From positions 1,867,001 through 1,931,000 of the forward strand of contig NZ_CP045696.1 of assembly GCF_009676955.1 (NCBI RefSeq): a DNA stretch of 64,000 nucleotides, given 5' to 3'. Both the position numbers and the translations under genes were made by a program. Below the pieces are notes generated by a model, which was not told the origin of the DNA, ran no database searches, and was given only the letters and a program-made list of their open reading frames with translations. Positions 26,615 through 35,832 of this stretch are shown piece after piece. The stretch is from Sodaliphilus pleomorphus (GTDB lineage: Bacteria > Bacteroidota > Bacteroidia > Bacteroidales > Muribaculaceae). Positions within the stretch are counted from its first letter, which is position 1. Each line of letters starts with the position of its first letter.

Positions 26615-28021
26615 TTATTGCATCACCACACGCATGTGGGCCTTGGGATAGCGCAGCACCAGGCAGCTGGCCTCGGTGAGCACCAGGGCATCGACGTTGC
26701 GGCGGCCGCTCTTCTTCAAGTCGAGACTCTCGCTCGAGAAGGGGATGTGGCTGTACTTCTGCAAGTAGTCGGGGTCGATGACGATGCCGTTGTCGGGCAT
26801 GTCGACCTCGTCGAAGATCTCGCTCAGCATCACATAGAGGGTGCCAAACTTGCTGCGCAACTGCGAGAAGTCGATGCCCCACTTCACCACGTTGTCGCCG
26901 GCGGTCACCACCTTGCTGTAGTCCATCTTGTTGAGGCGGCTGATGAGGCCGCTGCCGCCTATGAGCACCTTGCGCTTGCTGCCGGCGTTGCCGGTGAAGG
27001 CCTCGCGCATGAGGTCGACGATGCCGTCCTGGTTGAGGGCGTTTTCGCCGTAGTTAAACTGCTTGCCGGCCTGAAACCACACGCCGCCAGTGAGCATGAT
27101 GTTTTCTTTCTTGGCCGGGTCCCACAGCTTGCGTTTCACCCCGAAGAGGAACGACTTCTCCATGCCCAGGCGCATGTCGTAGATGGCGGCCTCCTCCTGG
27201 TCGGTCATGCTCCAGTCCACCTCTTTGCTTGACAGCTTCTGCAGGGTGCTCTGCTCGACCTGCATCTTGAAGATCTGGCAGTAGTTTTGCGCCTTGCGGG
27301 GCAGTGCCTCAAATTGCGGCGACTGCACGTCGAGCTCGCTGGCGGCGCGACCCATGCGCACGAGTGCGGTGCCTGCCTCGATCGAGGGCACACAGCCCTG
27401 GGCGTCGCCTATTTTCTTGCCGTTGACGGCCATCACCGTGATGGCGCCCTCGTCGGTCTTCGACACCACATAGAGCACCAGGTCGTGCTTGCTCTCGGTC
27501 ACGCCGTCGGGCTCGTAGCCAAACACGCCTTTCACCAGTATGGTGTCGCTCACGTCGAATATCTCGTCGTCGCTTGTGCTCAGCTTCACCTTCACGGCAT
27601 CGGTGGTGGCCGCCGCCTCGGTGGTGGAGGGCTCGGTGTAGGTCCTGGTCACGGTTGCGCTGGTGGCCTTGGTGTCGACGTTGTAGTAGTCGACGACCAT
27701 CGAACCGGCGTGCTTGCTGCCGGCGCAGCGCGAGAGCTGGTCGATGGGCGTGGCCATGGGGCGTATTTTCACAATTTGCCGGTCGATCTCGTTGAGCAGC
27801 AGCTCGGGCGAGCCGGCTCGGGCGAGGTCGGTGGTGAGCGGCCCGTCGACTACATGCTTGCCGCCTGCCACGCCCGTGATCAGGGCCATGGCCACCATGG
27901 GCGACTGGCCGTGGCTCTTCTTGCAGGAAATGAGCAGCAAGAACAGGGTGACTAGCAGGATGATGATGAGCTTGCTGTTTTGCTTTATCCAGCGCAGTTT
28001 CTCGAGAATTTTGTTTTTCAT
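26615..28021 (-). CDS. SU10/HK97-type major capsid-like protein with N-terminal membrane or lipoprotein anchor
   Basis: 468 residues. Residues 1-38 contain a hydrophobic segment ending in LLISCKK, which could be a membrane helix or a lipobox cysteine. From about residue 78 the sequence resembles SU10-like (DUF5309-type) phage major capsid proteins: LLNEIDRQIVKIRPMATPID, FKMQVEQSTLQKL, MRLGMEKSFLFGVKRK, VLIGGSGLI and a C-terminal LVLTEASCLVLRYPKAH. There are no portal, terminase, tail or integrase genes around it. Fold call is from memory of such sequences; the anchor is seen directly. An internal ATG (MVAMALI) could give a soluble form. Confidence 0.62.
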   Translation of the reverse strand: MKNKILEKLRWIKQNSKLIIILLVTLFLLLISCKKSHGQSPMVAMALITGVAGGKHVVDGPLTTDLARAGSPELLLNEIDRQIVKIRPMATPIDQLSRCAGSKHAGSMVVDYYNVDTKATSATVTRTYTEPSTTEAAATTDAVKVKLSTSDDEIFDVSDTILVKGVFGYEPDGVTESKHDLVLYVVSKTDEGAITVMAVNGKKIGDAQGCVPSIEAGTALVRMGRAASELDVQSPQFEALPRKAQNYCQIFKMQVEQSTLQKLSSKEVDWSMTDQEEAAIYDMRLGMEKSFLFGVKRKLWDPAKKENIMLTGGVWFQAGKQFNYGENALNQDGIVDLMREAFTGNAGSKRKVLIGGSGLISRLNKMDYSKVVTAGDNVVKWGIDFSQLRSKFGTLYVMLSEIFDEVDMPDNGIVIDPDYLQKYSHIPFSSESLDLKKSGRRNVDALVLTEASCLVLRYPKAHMRVVMQ

Positions 28022-28092
28022 AATCGTTGTGTGTGTGTTGTGGTTGATTTAAAGTTTTGTAACTGAGTGGGTGCGGGTTGCCTGCAGCTCTT

Positions 28093-28407
28093 TCAGGAGT
28101 CCCACACGCTGCGGCGCGTGTAGCGCGGGAAGTGCGGCGACGGGGCGTCGCTTTCGAGTTCGGCCTCGGTCACGGGGTCGAGGGGGCGGGTGAGCAGTTC
28201 GATTTTCTCGTTGCGCCCGCGCCGGTAGCCAGCGGTGTCGGCGTTTTTCACTTGCTCGTCGATGATTTCCATGACGCGGCTGGCCACGTCGCGGTCGAGC
28301 CCCAAGCGGCCTATGGCTTGCTCGGCGTCATGGCACGGGGTCGCCGGCTGGGGCTCTTGGGTCGCTTGGCGAGGCGCTTGCTCGCTTTTGGGTTGTGTGT
28401 TTTCCAT
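28093..28407 (-). CDS. Small hypothetical protein, first gene of the capsid-like gene pair
   Basis: 104 residues from the ATG at 28407 (MENTQPKSEQAPRQ). The first 40 residues are Pro/Gln/Glu-rich and probably disordered; residues about 45-65 could be helical (LDRDVASRVMEIIDEQVK); the last 20 are basic and aromatic. No family recognised. It lies 71 bp upstream of the capsid-like gene on the same strand behind a shared -7 box, so a scaffold or partner role is possible but unproven. Confidence 0.6.
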   Translation of the reverse strand: MENTQPKSEQAPRQATQEPQPATPCHDAEQAIGRLGLDRDVASRVMEIIDEQVKNADTAGYRRGRNEKIELLTRPLDPVTEAELESDAPSPHFPRYTRRSVWDS

Positions 28408-28452
28408 AATGTGATTTTTGATTGTGTGTGTTGTGTGTCGGTATTGACGATG

Positions 28453-28460
28453 CAAAGGTA
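28453..28460 (-). promoter_or_regulatory. -7 box for the small ORF and capsid-like gene
   Basis: Minus-strand TACCTTTG followed by CAT, a good Bacteroidetes -7 box, about 45 bp upstream of the start at 28407. Confidence 0.6.
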
Positions 28461-28608
28461 TAATGCTGCCGCCCGCGCGTCACATGACGAAATGTGACAC
28501 CCTGGCAACGCCCTGATGCCCAATTGGGAATGAGGGCCAAAGCCGTCTCGGCTGGTTGTGTGTTGTGCTTGAAATGTGCTGGCCAGTCGGGACCTGACAG
28601 GATCACAT

Positions 28609-29649
28609 TTAGAACAACTCAAGTTTCCACGACACGCCCACGTCGAGCATGTGCTCCTTGTCGCGCATCACCGGGCTGGGAGCGCCGTTGCGCCCCCACG
28701 AGTAGCGGTAGTTCACGTGCAGGCGCACGCTCTCGTTCTTGAGCGGAAACACCTCGACGCCGGCACCCACGCTGGTGAGGTCGGTGCCCGTGGCCACGGC
28801 CATGTCGCCCTCGCGGCCCGAGTGGTTGTTGTCGTAGGTGACCTTGCCCCAGGCCTTCAAGTAGGGCGAGGGCTGGTAGTCGACACGGCCCATCACCGAG
28901 TAGTCCTTCATCAAGTAGCGGTGGTGGCCTGTCGAGCGGTTGGCCACGTCGAGGTTGATGCTGGCCTGCGGCGTGATGTCGACAGTGGTGCCCAGACACA
29001 CATAGTTGATGTAGTGCCCGGGCCGGTACTCATAGAGGTTGGCCGACCACGAGGTGTGTACCGGGCCGTGGTGGCCGTACCACATGAGGCACCCGCCCCA
29101 CATGGCCTTGTCGCTGCCCGTGGCGTGGTGATAGGCGTGGGCAAAGGGGCTGCGCACCACCTGCAGATACACCTGGTCGGCCTTGCTCGTGGAGTTCCAC
29201 TGCACATAGCCGCCCCACTGGTAGCAGGGAAACTGATAGGCAAACTCCGAGACTTGCATGATGTCGATGGGCGCGGGGTCAAACTCCCAGCACCCCACCA
29301 GCACGGCCCACTTGCCGGCCATCACCTCCCAGTTGGGGCTCAAGCGGCAGGCCAGGTAGAGCCAGTCGGTTTGGTCGACCCACTTGCTGCGGTCAAGTCC
29401 GTTGAAGCGCTGGCGATACTTGTAGCTCAAGCGCCGGGCCAGGGTGCCCCGCACATAGAGGTCGGCAATGGTGCACTTGAGGCCGCTGGTGCCGCGGTCG
29501 CGCTGGCCGTCGACCTGGTCGAGGCGGTAGTCGCCCCGGGCCTCGAGGCGGGCGTCGATGTCCCACGCCGGCTCGTCGCCGGCTTGCATGACCGCCGGGC
29601 ACAGCAGCACCGCGGCGGCGGCAATGAGTGTAGCAAGGTGTCGTCGCAT
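28609..29649 (-). CDS. Outer-membrane porin, OprO/OprP-like
   Basis: 346 residues. Signal peptide (MRRHLATLIAAAAVLLCPAVMQA) followed by alternating amphipathic strands typical of a beta-barrel (LEARGDYRLDQVDGQRDRG, YKYRQRFNGLDRSKWVDQTD, HVNYRYSWGRNG). It ends with an aromatic residue (SWKLELF), the usual barrel-assembly signal. Bacteroidetes members of the phosphate-selective-porin-like family share this length. Its start is only 3 bp from the stop of the YitT gene, so both probably share a transcript. Confidence 0.82.
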   Translation of the reverse strand: MRRHLATLIAAAAVLLCPAVMQAGDEPAWDIDARLEARGDYRLDQVDGQRDRGTSGLKCTIADLYVRGTLARRLSYKYRQRFNGLDRSKWVDQTDWLYLACRLSPNWEVMAGKWAVLVGCWEFDPAPIDIMQVSEFAYQFPCYQWGGYVQWNSTSKADQVYLQVVRSPFAHAYHHATGSDKAMWGGCLMWYGHHGPVHTSWSANLYEYRPGHYINYVCLGTTVDITPQASINLDVANRSTGHHRYLMKDYSVMGRVDYQPSPYLKAWGKVTYDNNHSGREGDMAVATGTDLTSVGAGVEVFPLKNESVRLHVNYRYSWGRNGAPSPVMRDKEHMLDVGVSWKLELF

Positions 29650-29652
29650 GGC

Positions 29653-30633
29653 TTAGTGTTGTGAGAGTGAGAGCAGACTCTTTTTGTTCCACAGCCCATA
29701 CACGGCGCTCACCTGGTCGCTGGTCATAAACGACTCGATGTGCTCCTTGTGCATGAAGTCGATCAGGCGCGAGAAGTCGTCTTCCGAGAGCACGATCTCG
29801 AGCTGCACGTGCTTCTGGCCCTTGTAGCCGCCCGTCACCTCGTGCAGGGTGCAGCCGCGATTGATGGTGTTGATTACAAAGTCTACGATCTTCTTGTAGT
29901 CGTCGGTGATGATATACACGCGTATGCGCGAGTTGATGCTTGCCATGAAGTAGTTTACCACCAGGCCGTTGATCCACGTGCCCACCAGGCCCATGATGAC
30001 CAGGCTCACGTCGTTGATCAAGAAGGCCGAGCAGCATATGGCCCCGCCCCCTATCGTGACCGACGTGCCCAGGCTCACGTGGCAATACTTGTTGATGATC
30101 TTGGCCAGGATGTCGAGCCCGCCCGTCGAGGCGTTGATGCTGAACAGTATCGACTGCGACACGCTCAGCACCAGCACAAAGCACAGCAGGTCGAACCACG
30201 GGTTGGCGATCACCTGCCCCGTGCCCTGTATCGTGACAGCAAAGAGCGACTCCTTGATGGGGCACACTGCCCCCAGAAAGTCGATCATGGGGCCCAGAAT
30301 GAGGGCCGTGTACACCGTCTTGGCCCCAAACTCGTTGCCGATGAGCACAAATGCAAGCAGCAGCAAGATGGCGTTGATGATAAATATCATGGTGCCCACC
30401 GACAGGAAGGGCACAAACTTGGCAATCACGAGCGACAAGCCGGTGATCGAGCCCACGATGAGGTGACTGGGAATGAGAAAGAAATATACCGAGCACGAGG
30501 CAACAAACATGCCCGCGGTCATGACGACCAGGTCGAACCAGAACTTCTTGGTGGCAACTTGCGCTCTTAGTGTTTTCAACAGGGAGGCGCCGAGCTGGCA
30601 CAAGGAGCTGCTGTTTAGCTTTAGAGGTTTCAT
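29653..30633 (-). CDS. YitT-family (DUF2179) membrane protein
   Basis: 326 residues. Five to six predicted membrane helices in the N-terminal two thirds (SCSVYFFLIPSHLIVGSITG, FVLIGNEFGAKTVYTALIL), then a cytoplasmic DUF2179 ferredoxin-like domain (about 240-320, RVYIITDDYKKIVDFVIN, LHEVTGGYKGQKHVQLEIVL). Function is unclear; homologues occur across bacteria. It is the first gene of a likely two-gene operon with the porin. Confidence 0.88.
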   Translation of the reverse strand: MKPLKLNSSSLCQLGASLLKTLRAQVATKKFWFDLVVMTAGMFVASCSVYFFLIPSHLIVGSITGLSLVIAKFVPFLSVGTMIFIINAILLLLAFVLIGNEFGAKTVYTALILGPMIDFLGAVCPIKESLFAVTIQGTGQVIANPWFDLLCFVLVLSVSQSILFSINASTGGLDILAKIINKYCHVSLGTSVTIGGGAICCSAFLINDVSLVIMGLVGTWINGLVVNYFMASINSRIRVYIITDDYKKIVDFVINTINRGCTLHEVTGGYKGQKHVQLEIVLSEDDFSRLIDFMHKEHIESFMTSDQVSAVYGLWNKKSLLSLSQH

Positions 30634-30683
30634 TTTTGGATGGTTTGTTAAGATTTATCTATGCAAAATTGCAACTTTGCTTT

Positions 30684-30691
30684 CAAAATTA
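30684..30691 (-). promoter_or_regulatory. -7 box for the yitT-porin operon
   Basis: Minus-strand TAATTTTG about 50 bp upstream of the start at 30633. The 30634-30984 gap is AT-rich and otherwise shows no gene, only promoter-like sequence and the 3' side of the HpaII remnant. Confidence 0.45.
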
Positions 30692-30984
30692 CAAGTTATT
30701 ACCCAAAAATCTTTAGCCCTTCGTGCCTTTTTGTTTAACTCGTTGATTCCTATTATTATAACTGTACTTTCAAATTGAAAAAAAACCACCTGTTATGTGT
30801 TATTGTTTGTAATGTTTTGTGGGCTCTGTGTTAAGAATCCAAGTCAAAATGCCGTGGCGTTTTTTTTTCTTTTCATCATGCGTGAAGCTGCTCAATCACA
30901 TCATCGTGGGAGCAATGTGTGGAATTGCTGGTTGTGAGACAACCAATCGCAGAATTAGCAATTTTTTGAAAACAGCGCTCGTTG

Positions 30985-31734
30985 TCACTTTGCGCTCAGG
31001 TCTCTCATGCGCACTTGCAGGTTCAGCTTCAGCCAGTATTGCCCGCCTTCTACATACACCCAGCCATAGTTGAAATCTTTCTTGGCACTTGGTCTCACGT
31101 GCCCAGGGTGGCTGGCGTCTTCGTTTGTTGCAGGTTGCTCAAAATAGGTGGAATCGAGCAGATAATTCAAAAACCTGTTTTGCTCATAGATGTGATAGCA
31201 AGCTCCTGGCGCATTAGCTTTGGCTTTGCACTCGATGGCATCGTAGACGCCTGTCCATGCGTCTTCCGTAGTCATGCCCATGGCACATGCTTGCAGAAAC
31301 CGCATGATCTTAGATTCATAGAAAGGCTGCCCATGGCTCAGGTTGAAATGCAGCGGATTGGTTTCGTTCAATTTCTCCACACACCGCCTCACCGTGTTCA
31401 GCTTGTGCCGGTATTTGGCAAGCAGCATTTCGCCCATCACCGTGGGCATGCCCATGTCGATCATCAGCAGGTTTTGATAAAATTTAGGCGACTGCACTCC
31501 GCTGAACTTAATCGTGGCGCCATATTCGTTTTCCAGCCTGAAGATGCGCGCTGTGATTTTGCCCTCTTTGGCGTTGTAGGTCTCCTTGTTAAACGCTTCC
31601 ATGTCGAAATGGGTATTGCTGGGAAACGTAATATTATAAATGAAGTTCGTGCCCTTCCCCGCATTAAACAGCGTGGCAATTTCTCCAATCATCGATTTTA
31701 TGTTTAAGCCTGAGGCCTGATCTAATTCTTTCAT
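30985..31734 (-). pseudogene. N-terminally truncated HpaII-family restriction endonuclease
   Basis: 249 codons. The opening LDQASGLNIKSMIGEIATLF then NAGKGTNFIYNI corresponds to the mid part of HpaII-type enzymes, which are about 350 residues long (family pattern LGFSIKS...TLLNA...TNFIY). The end YWLKLNLQVRM matches the family C terminus. About 100-130 N-terminal residues are absent: a stop codon lies about 21 codons upstream and the space beyond is a terminator of the next gene. No cytosine methyltransferase is found within this window. It is most likely a decaying remnant; a shortened active form cannot be excluded. Confidence 0.6.
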
Positions 31735-31810
31735 TGCAATTGATTGTATTGGGTAAGTTTCTGCATGTAAAAACGAGACTTTGTGTGATTTTATTATGGT
31801 TGTTTACAGC

Positions 31811-31846
31811 AATGGGGCTGGGCCGGAACAGGCACAGCCCCATTGG
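31811..31846 (-). terminator. Terminator downstream of the 33935-31887 gene
   Basis: AATGGGGCTG pairs perfectly with CAGCCCCATT across a 12-14 nt loop. It lies 40 bp past the stop of the secreted-protein gene on the minus strand and just upstream of the HpaII remnant. Confidence 0.65.
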
Positions 31847-31886
31847 TGCTACGGGGTTGAAGCTCTTAGGCTTTTTTTTGGGGGGG

Positions 31887-33935
31887 TCACTTGATGAGCT
31901 TGGCGGCCTGTGTGGTGCCGTCGGTGTAGTCGATGCGCTTGATCACGAGGCCTGTGGCCTGGCTGCTCACCTGGCGTCCCTGCAGGTCGTAGTAGGTCAC
32001 GCGCTTCACCGTCTTGGCGCTGAGCACGCCGTCGACGCCGGTCATTGCCTCGACCTCGACGGGGCAGGCGATGTAGTTTTGATACCAGTGCGGGTCGTTG
32101 GTGGGCATCTTGCGGGCGATGCGGGCAGGCATCATGGCTGGTGCCGTGCGTTGGCGCGGAGTGGCGGCGGTGGTGAGGGCCGGGGCGCCGACGCCTGAGG
32201 GCTGCTCCCAAGGCTCGAGCTGCTTGAAGACGGCTCGCATGTTATACTCCTTGCCCTCGGTGAAGACGGCGGTGCTGCCCAGGTAGCGGCGATCGAGCCT
32301 CACTTGCTGGAAGAGGCTGCCGTCCTGGTTGTAGCCCACGAGATACTCGGCGCCCTGGGCATCTTTCTTGTAGAAGCCCTTGATCCAGGCCACCTGGTTG
32401 CCGTTGGCGTTGAGCGAGTCGGGGGCGGCCAGGTTATAGTGCATGTAGGCAATGTCGGGCATCTCGACGCCGGCCAGCTCTTGGGGGGCCTTGTCGAGCA
32501 CGAGGCGCGGGTTGGTGAGGTTGCTGTAGAGCGTGCCCTCGACACTGCGCGGTGCGATGGCCTTCATGGCGCTCAGCTTGTTGTAGAGCTGGGTGTCGCT
32601 GCCGCAGTCGATGGCGATGAAGTCGGGATCCCACGCTTGCCACCAGGTGTAGCCCCAGTCGGCATAGAGGTCGATGAGCACCATGGTAGCGTTGTCGGTC
32701 AAGTACACCAGGTTCTTGCTGGCGACCTCGGGCTCGATGGCTGCGGGGGTTGGGATGACATAGAGGGTGTCGGCCAGCTGGTAGCGGGTGCTGTCCTGGC
32801 CCTGGTACCACACCTTCCACAGGCGGGTCGACCAGTCGTAGGCCGTGAACTTGGTGGGCTGGAATTGCGCCTTGTTGTTGTAGATGTGGAGCACGCCCTC
32901 GACGCTGTAGTGCTGGGTGGTGTCGGTGGGCAGGTCGATGCCAAACTTGTTGTAGCAGGGCATGGTGAAAGTGCCCTCCTGCATGTCGGCGTTCACGCCG
33001 TGCTCGGTGATGGTGAAGTTGCCCTTGCTGTCGGCGCTGCTCACAGTCACATTCTTGAAGTAGTCGTAGTCGCCCTCATAGCCTTGTGGCGCGTCGATGA
33101 AGACGCCCAGGTAGCCGCTCATGTCGAAGGGGGCCGAGTCGGTGCTGTCGGCTTGCTGTGTCGCTGCCGTGAAGCCTGTGGGCTCGATGATCTCGCACAT
33201 GCCCATGGTGGTGGTCTTGGTGCCCTTCCAGCCGGCGGGCACGATGTCGCCCTGCTTGTAGCCGAGGCCCACGTTGCCATGCACCAGCGCGCTGTAGCCG
33301 TAGTGGTCGCTCGGGTCGTAGCAGCGCAAATACAGGTACTCGCCCCACTGGTAGCACACGATGGCCTCGCCGGTGAAGGTGAACTGGGTGCCGTCGGCAA
33401 TGGTGTCGCGCAGCATCTTCAGGGTGGCCAGCGTCACGCCGGTTGCGGTGGTGTCGGGCTGGGTGCCTCCGCCCTCGCCATAGGTCACCAGCACCGAGTC
33501 GAGCCGCATTTGGGCGCCCACGGTGTAGACTACCGGGCTGGCACTGCCTGCCCACTTGTTGCCCGTGAAGGTGCCGCTGCTGGCCTCGGGCTCGGTCCAC
33601 TTGCTGTTGTAGAAGGTGACGCCTGTCACGCTCTTGCCCGCGGGGGCGGCGATGGTGATGGTGCCGCTGTACACGCGCAGCTGCACGTTGCCGTAGTAGT
33701 CGCTGTAGAGGCGGTTGGTCATGTTGGTGGTGCTGGGGCTCACTGTGAAGGTGACGCCGTCGACCGTGGCCGTCTTGGTGGCAGTGATGTCGCCGGCGTT
33801 GCTACTGCTCGACGATGGCGCGGTGAGGCCGAGAAGGGCGGCGCCGTTTTGGGCAAAGTTGAACATTGCACTTTCGGCTGCCCACGCTGTCGCTGCGATT
33901 GCAGCGAGCGTCGCTAAGGTGATGATTTTTTTCAT
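31887..33935 (-). CDS. Secreted hypothetical protein with T9SS-like C-terminal tail
   Basis: 682 residues. Signal peptide (MKKIITLATLAAIAATAWAA), an N-terminal beta-rich domain (GVTFTVSPSTTNMTNRLY), an OB-fold-like region (TFTGEAIVCYQWGEYLYLRC), and a C-terminal VTYYDLQGRQVSSQATGLVI tail like a T9SS sorting domain. No enzymatic motif recognised; DUF-type Bacteroidales surface proteins have similar layouts. The tail DNA is almost the same as that of the adjacent gene at 34147. Confidence 0.7.
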   Translation of the reverse strand: MKKIITLATLAAIAATAWAAESAMFNFAQNGAALLGLTAPSSSSSNAGDITATKTATVDGVTFTVSPSTTNMTNRLYSDYYGNVQLRVYSGTITIAAPAGKSVTGVTFYNSKWTEPEASSGTFTGNKWAGSASPVVYTVGAQMRLDSVLVTYGEGGGTQPDTTATGVTLATLKMLRDTIADGTQFTFTGEAIVCYQWGEYLYLRCYDPSDHYGYSALVHGNVGLGYKQGDIVPAGWKGTKTTTMGMCEIIEPTGFTAATQQADSTDSAPFDMSGYLGVFIDAPQGYEGDYDYFKNVTVSSADSKGNFTITEHGVNADMQEGTFTMPCYNKFGIDLPTDTTQHYSVEGVLHIYNNKAQFQPTKFTAYDWSTRLWKVWYQGQDSTRYQLADTLYVIPTPAAIEPEVASKNLVYLTDNATMVLIDLYADWGYTWWQAWDPDFIAIDCGSDTQLYNKLSAMKAIAPRSVEGTLYSNLTNPRLVLDKAPQELAGVEMPDIAYMHYNLAAPDSLNANGNQVAWIKGFYKKDAQGAEYLVGYNQDGSLFQQVRLDRRYLGSTAVFTEGKEYNMRAVFKQLEPWEQPSGVGAPALTTAATPRQRTAPAMMPARIARKMPTNDPHWYQNYIACPVEVEAMTGVDGVLSAKTVKRVTYYDLQGRQVSSQATGLVIKRIDYTDGTTQAAKLIK

Positions 33936-33974
33936 GCGATTGATGGTTTTGGTTATTATTGGGGTATACTGTTA

Positions 33975-33982
33975 CAAAGGTA
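33975..33982 (-). promoter_or_regulatory. -7 box for the 33935 gene
   Basis: Minus-strand TACCTTTG about 40 bp upstream of the start codon, in an AT-rich spacer. Confidence 0.6.
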
Positions 33983-34079
33983 TGTATTTCTATTGTAAAT
34001 TCAAAAATTTTTTCAACCTACGGCAATTGGTGGAATTGGATTGAGCAATAGGCTCTTAACCGCTTCGGCCCATGAAAAA

Positions 34080-34109
34080 AGGCAGGGCGCTGCTGCCGCA
34101 GCGCTCTGC
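34080..34109 (-). terminator. Terminator after the 35832-34147 gene
   Basis: GGCAGGGCGCTG pairs with CAGCGCTCTGCC (one mismatch) with a run of A on the plus strand (T-run on the minus strand) beside it. Confidence 0.7.
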
Positions 34110-34146
34110 CTTGATGCACATGTGCAATAGGGCACAACGGGTTGTT

Positions 34147-35832
34147 TTATTTCACGACCTTGCTTGTGGTGTTGCTGCCATCGGTGTAGTCGATGCGCTC
34201 GATCACGAGGCCTGTGGCCTGGCTGCTCACCTGGCGCCCCTGCAGGTCGTAGTAGCTCACGCGCTTGACGGTGCGGGCTGCGCCAGTCACGCTCTCGATG
34301 CCGGTGGTGGAGTCGACCCACACGACGGCCGACTTGCGCTCCTGGCCGCCGCCGCGGTATATGCTCTGCACGCCCAGCTTGGTCCAGTTCTTGTCGTAGA
34401 AGTAGATGGTGTGCTGGCCGCCGCTCAAGAAGATGTCGTAGTTGCTGTCGCTGAAACCGTAGGGTATCTCGCTCATGTCGGTCTTCAGGCCGGTGTAGAG
34501 GGCGGGCGTGAAGGTGTAGACCGAGTCGTTGTAGTAGATGCAGTAGTACAGGTTGTTGGTGTTCAGGTCATCGCCGTCGACATCGACCGTGGGGATGGTG
34601 AACTTGAGCACGTCGAAGCGGGTGGAGCGGGTCACATCGTCGATCGAGAACACAGGGTTGGCCGGCGTCATGGGCTCGTCGTTGACCTCCTCCATGAGTG
34701 GGGCTACATATTCCTTCACGATGTAGAGGTTGTTGCGGCCGCAGTTGATGATGAGCGAGGCAGGGTAGGGCGCAAAGATGCTGTCGCCCTCGGCCGAGAA
34801 GTTGAGGGTGAGCTTGCTGGTCTTGTTGTAGTTGAAATACTTGGTGGTGCCTGCGCTGTCGACATAGGCGTTGCCCGTGAGGGCGTAGATGTGGGAGTTG
34901 TAGTTCTCGTCGACACCCAGATACTGGCCCGATGGCACCTCGAGGTTCATGGTCGAGGCGTTGGCGTTGATCTTGATCAGGGCGTTGGGCAGGCCGTCTT
35001 CGAGGTGGTCGACATAGATGGTGTTTCCTACCATCTCGTCATCGACATCGACCACGGCATAGGCGTTGACCATGGTCGTGGTCGTGGAGTCGAGCTTCTC
35101 AGGGCTGGCAATGTGGGTCACCTTCACAAGCGAGGTGTCGATGCCCTGGGTCTGGTCTTTGTTGATGCTGACTGGCTTGTCGGGGTTCACGGTGTAGACG
35201 ATGCTGTAGTCGCCCATGTAGAACCAGCTGCCGGTGGCGTCGGCAAAGCCCACCAGGCAGTCGTCGACCTGACGCAGGGTGTCGTTTTTCCAGGTAAACT
35301 TGATGCCGCTCTTGGTCGAGTCGACCACATAGGTGTCGCCTGCCTGGTCATAGGTCATGCGTTGCACATAGTAGGGGTCGCCGGCATCGATGGCATAGAT
35401 TTGCGGGGTGATCATCTCGATGGTGTCGGCCGCAAGTTTCTTGCACTTGACCCAGGGGGTGCCCAGGGACCACACATAGGCTTGCGAGATGGGGCCTTTC
35501 ACATAGACGTAGCCGTCTTTGCCCTCGACCACGCCGCCCAGGCCGCCGTCGACCACCTGAGTGTAGGCCGAGCCCCAGCCCAGGCCGAAGCTGTTGGAGT
35601 TGACATACATGTTGTCGAGCAGCCGACCCTCGGGAGCTGCGGTGATGGGTTTCTCGTCGGTGGCCTTGCGGGCGGCCTTGCGCACGAGGCCGCGTTCTTG
35701 CAGCTGGCCGAGCGTGACGGCCTGCTTCTTGAACGGGGTGCCGTTGACTCGGGCATGAGCGGGACCTAAGCCTTGGGCCTGCGCTGCCATGCACAAGAGC
35801 GATGTGATAAACAGGGTAGCAATTTTTTTCAT
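34147..35832 (-). CDS. Secreted hypothetical protein with T9SS-like C-terminal tail (neighbour of 31887)
   Basis: 561 residues. Signal peptide (MKKIATLFITSLLCMAAQAQ), a long beta-rich middle without a recognised domain (LGWGSAYTQVVDGGLGGVVE; DLNTNNLYYCIYYNDSVYTF), and the tail VSYYDLQGRQVSSQATGLVI typical of T9SS cargo. The body does not resemble the neighbour, although the last 35 residues are nearly identical. Surface or released location is inferred. Confidence 0.7.
   Translation of the reverse strand: MKKIATLFITSLLCMAAQAQGLGPAHARVNGTPFKKQAVTLGQLQERGLVRKAARKATDEKPITAAPEGRLLDNMYVNSNSFGLGWGSAYTQVVDGGLGGVVEGKDGYVYVKGPISQAYVWSLGTPWVKCKKLAADTIEMITPQIYAIDAGDPYYVQRMTYDQAGDTYVVDSTKSGIKFTWKNDTLRQVDDCLVGFADATGSWFYMGDYSIVYTVNPDKPVSINKDQTQGIDTSLVKVTHIASPEKLDSTTTTMVNAYAVVDVDDEMVGNTIYVDHLEDGLPNALIKINANASTMNLEVPSGQYLGVDENYNSHIYALTGNAYVDSAGTTKYFNYNKTSKLTLNFSAEGDSIFAPYPASLIINCGRNNLYIVKEYVAPLMEEVNDEPMTPANPVFSIDDVTRSTRFDVLKFTIPTVDVDGDDLNTNNLYYCIYYNDSVYTFTPALYTGLKTDMSEIPYGFSDSNYDIFLSGGQHTIYFYDKNWTKLGVQSIYRGGGQERKSAVVWVDSTTGIESVTGAARTVKRVSYYDLQGRQVSSQATGLVIERIDYTDGSNTTSKVVK

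Noticed and set aside
26615-28407. Prophage
   Set aside because: Only one capsid-like gene is present; no terminase, portal, tail, lysis or integrase genes occur within 10 kb.
30985-31734. Active HpaII restriction-modification system
   Set aside because: The protein lacks the N-terminal third and no methyltransferase gene is nearby; it reads as a remnant.
32304-33917. Long antisense open frame opposite the secreted protein gene
   Set aside because: It has no start context or family match and follows the strong GC codon bias of the opposite strand; the same applies to similar antisense frames at 34072-35769, 36021-37409, 41731-43113 and 47788-49479.
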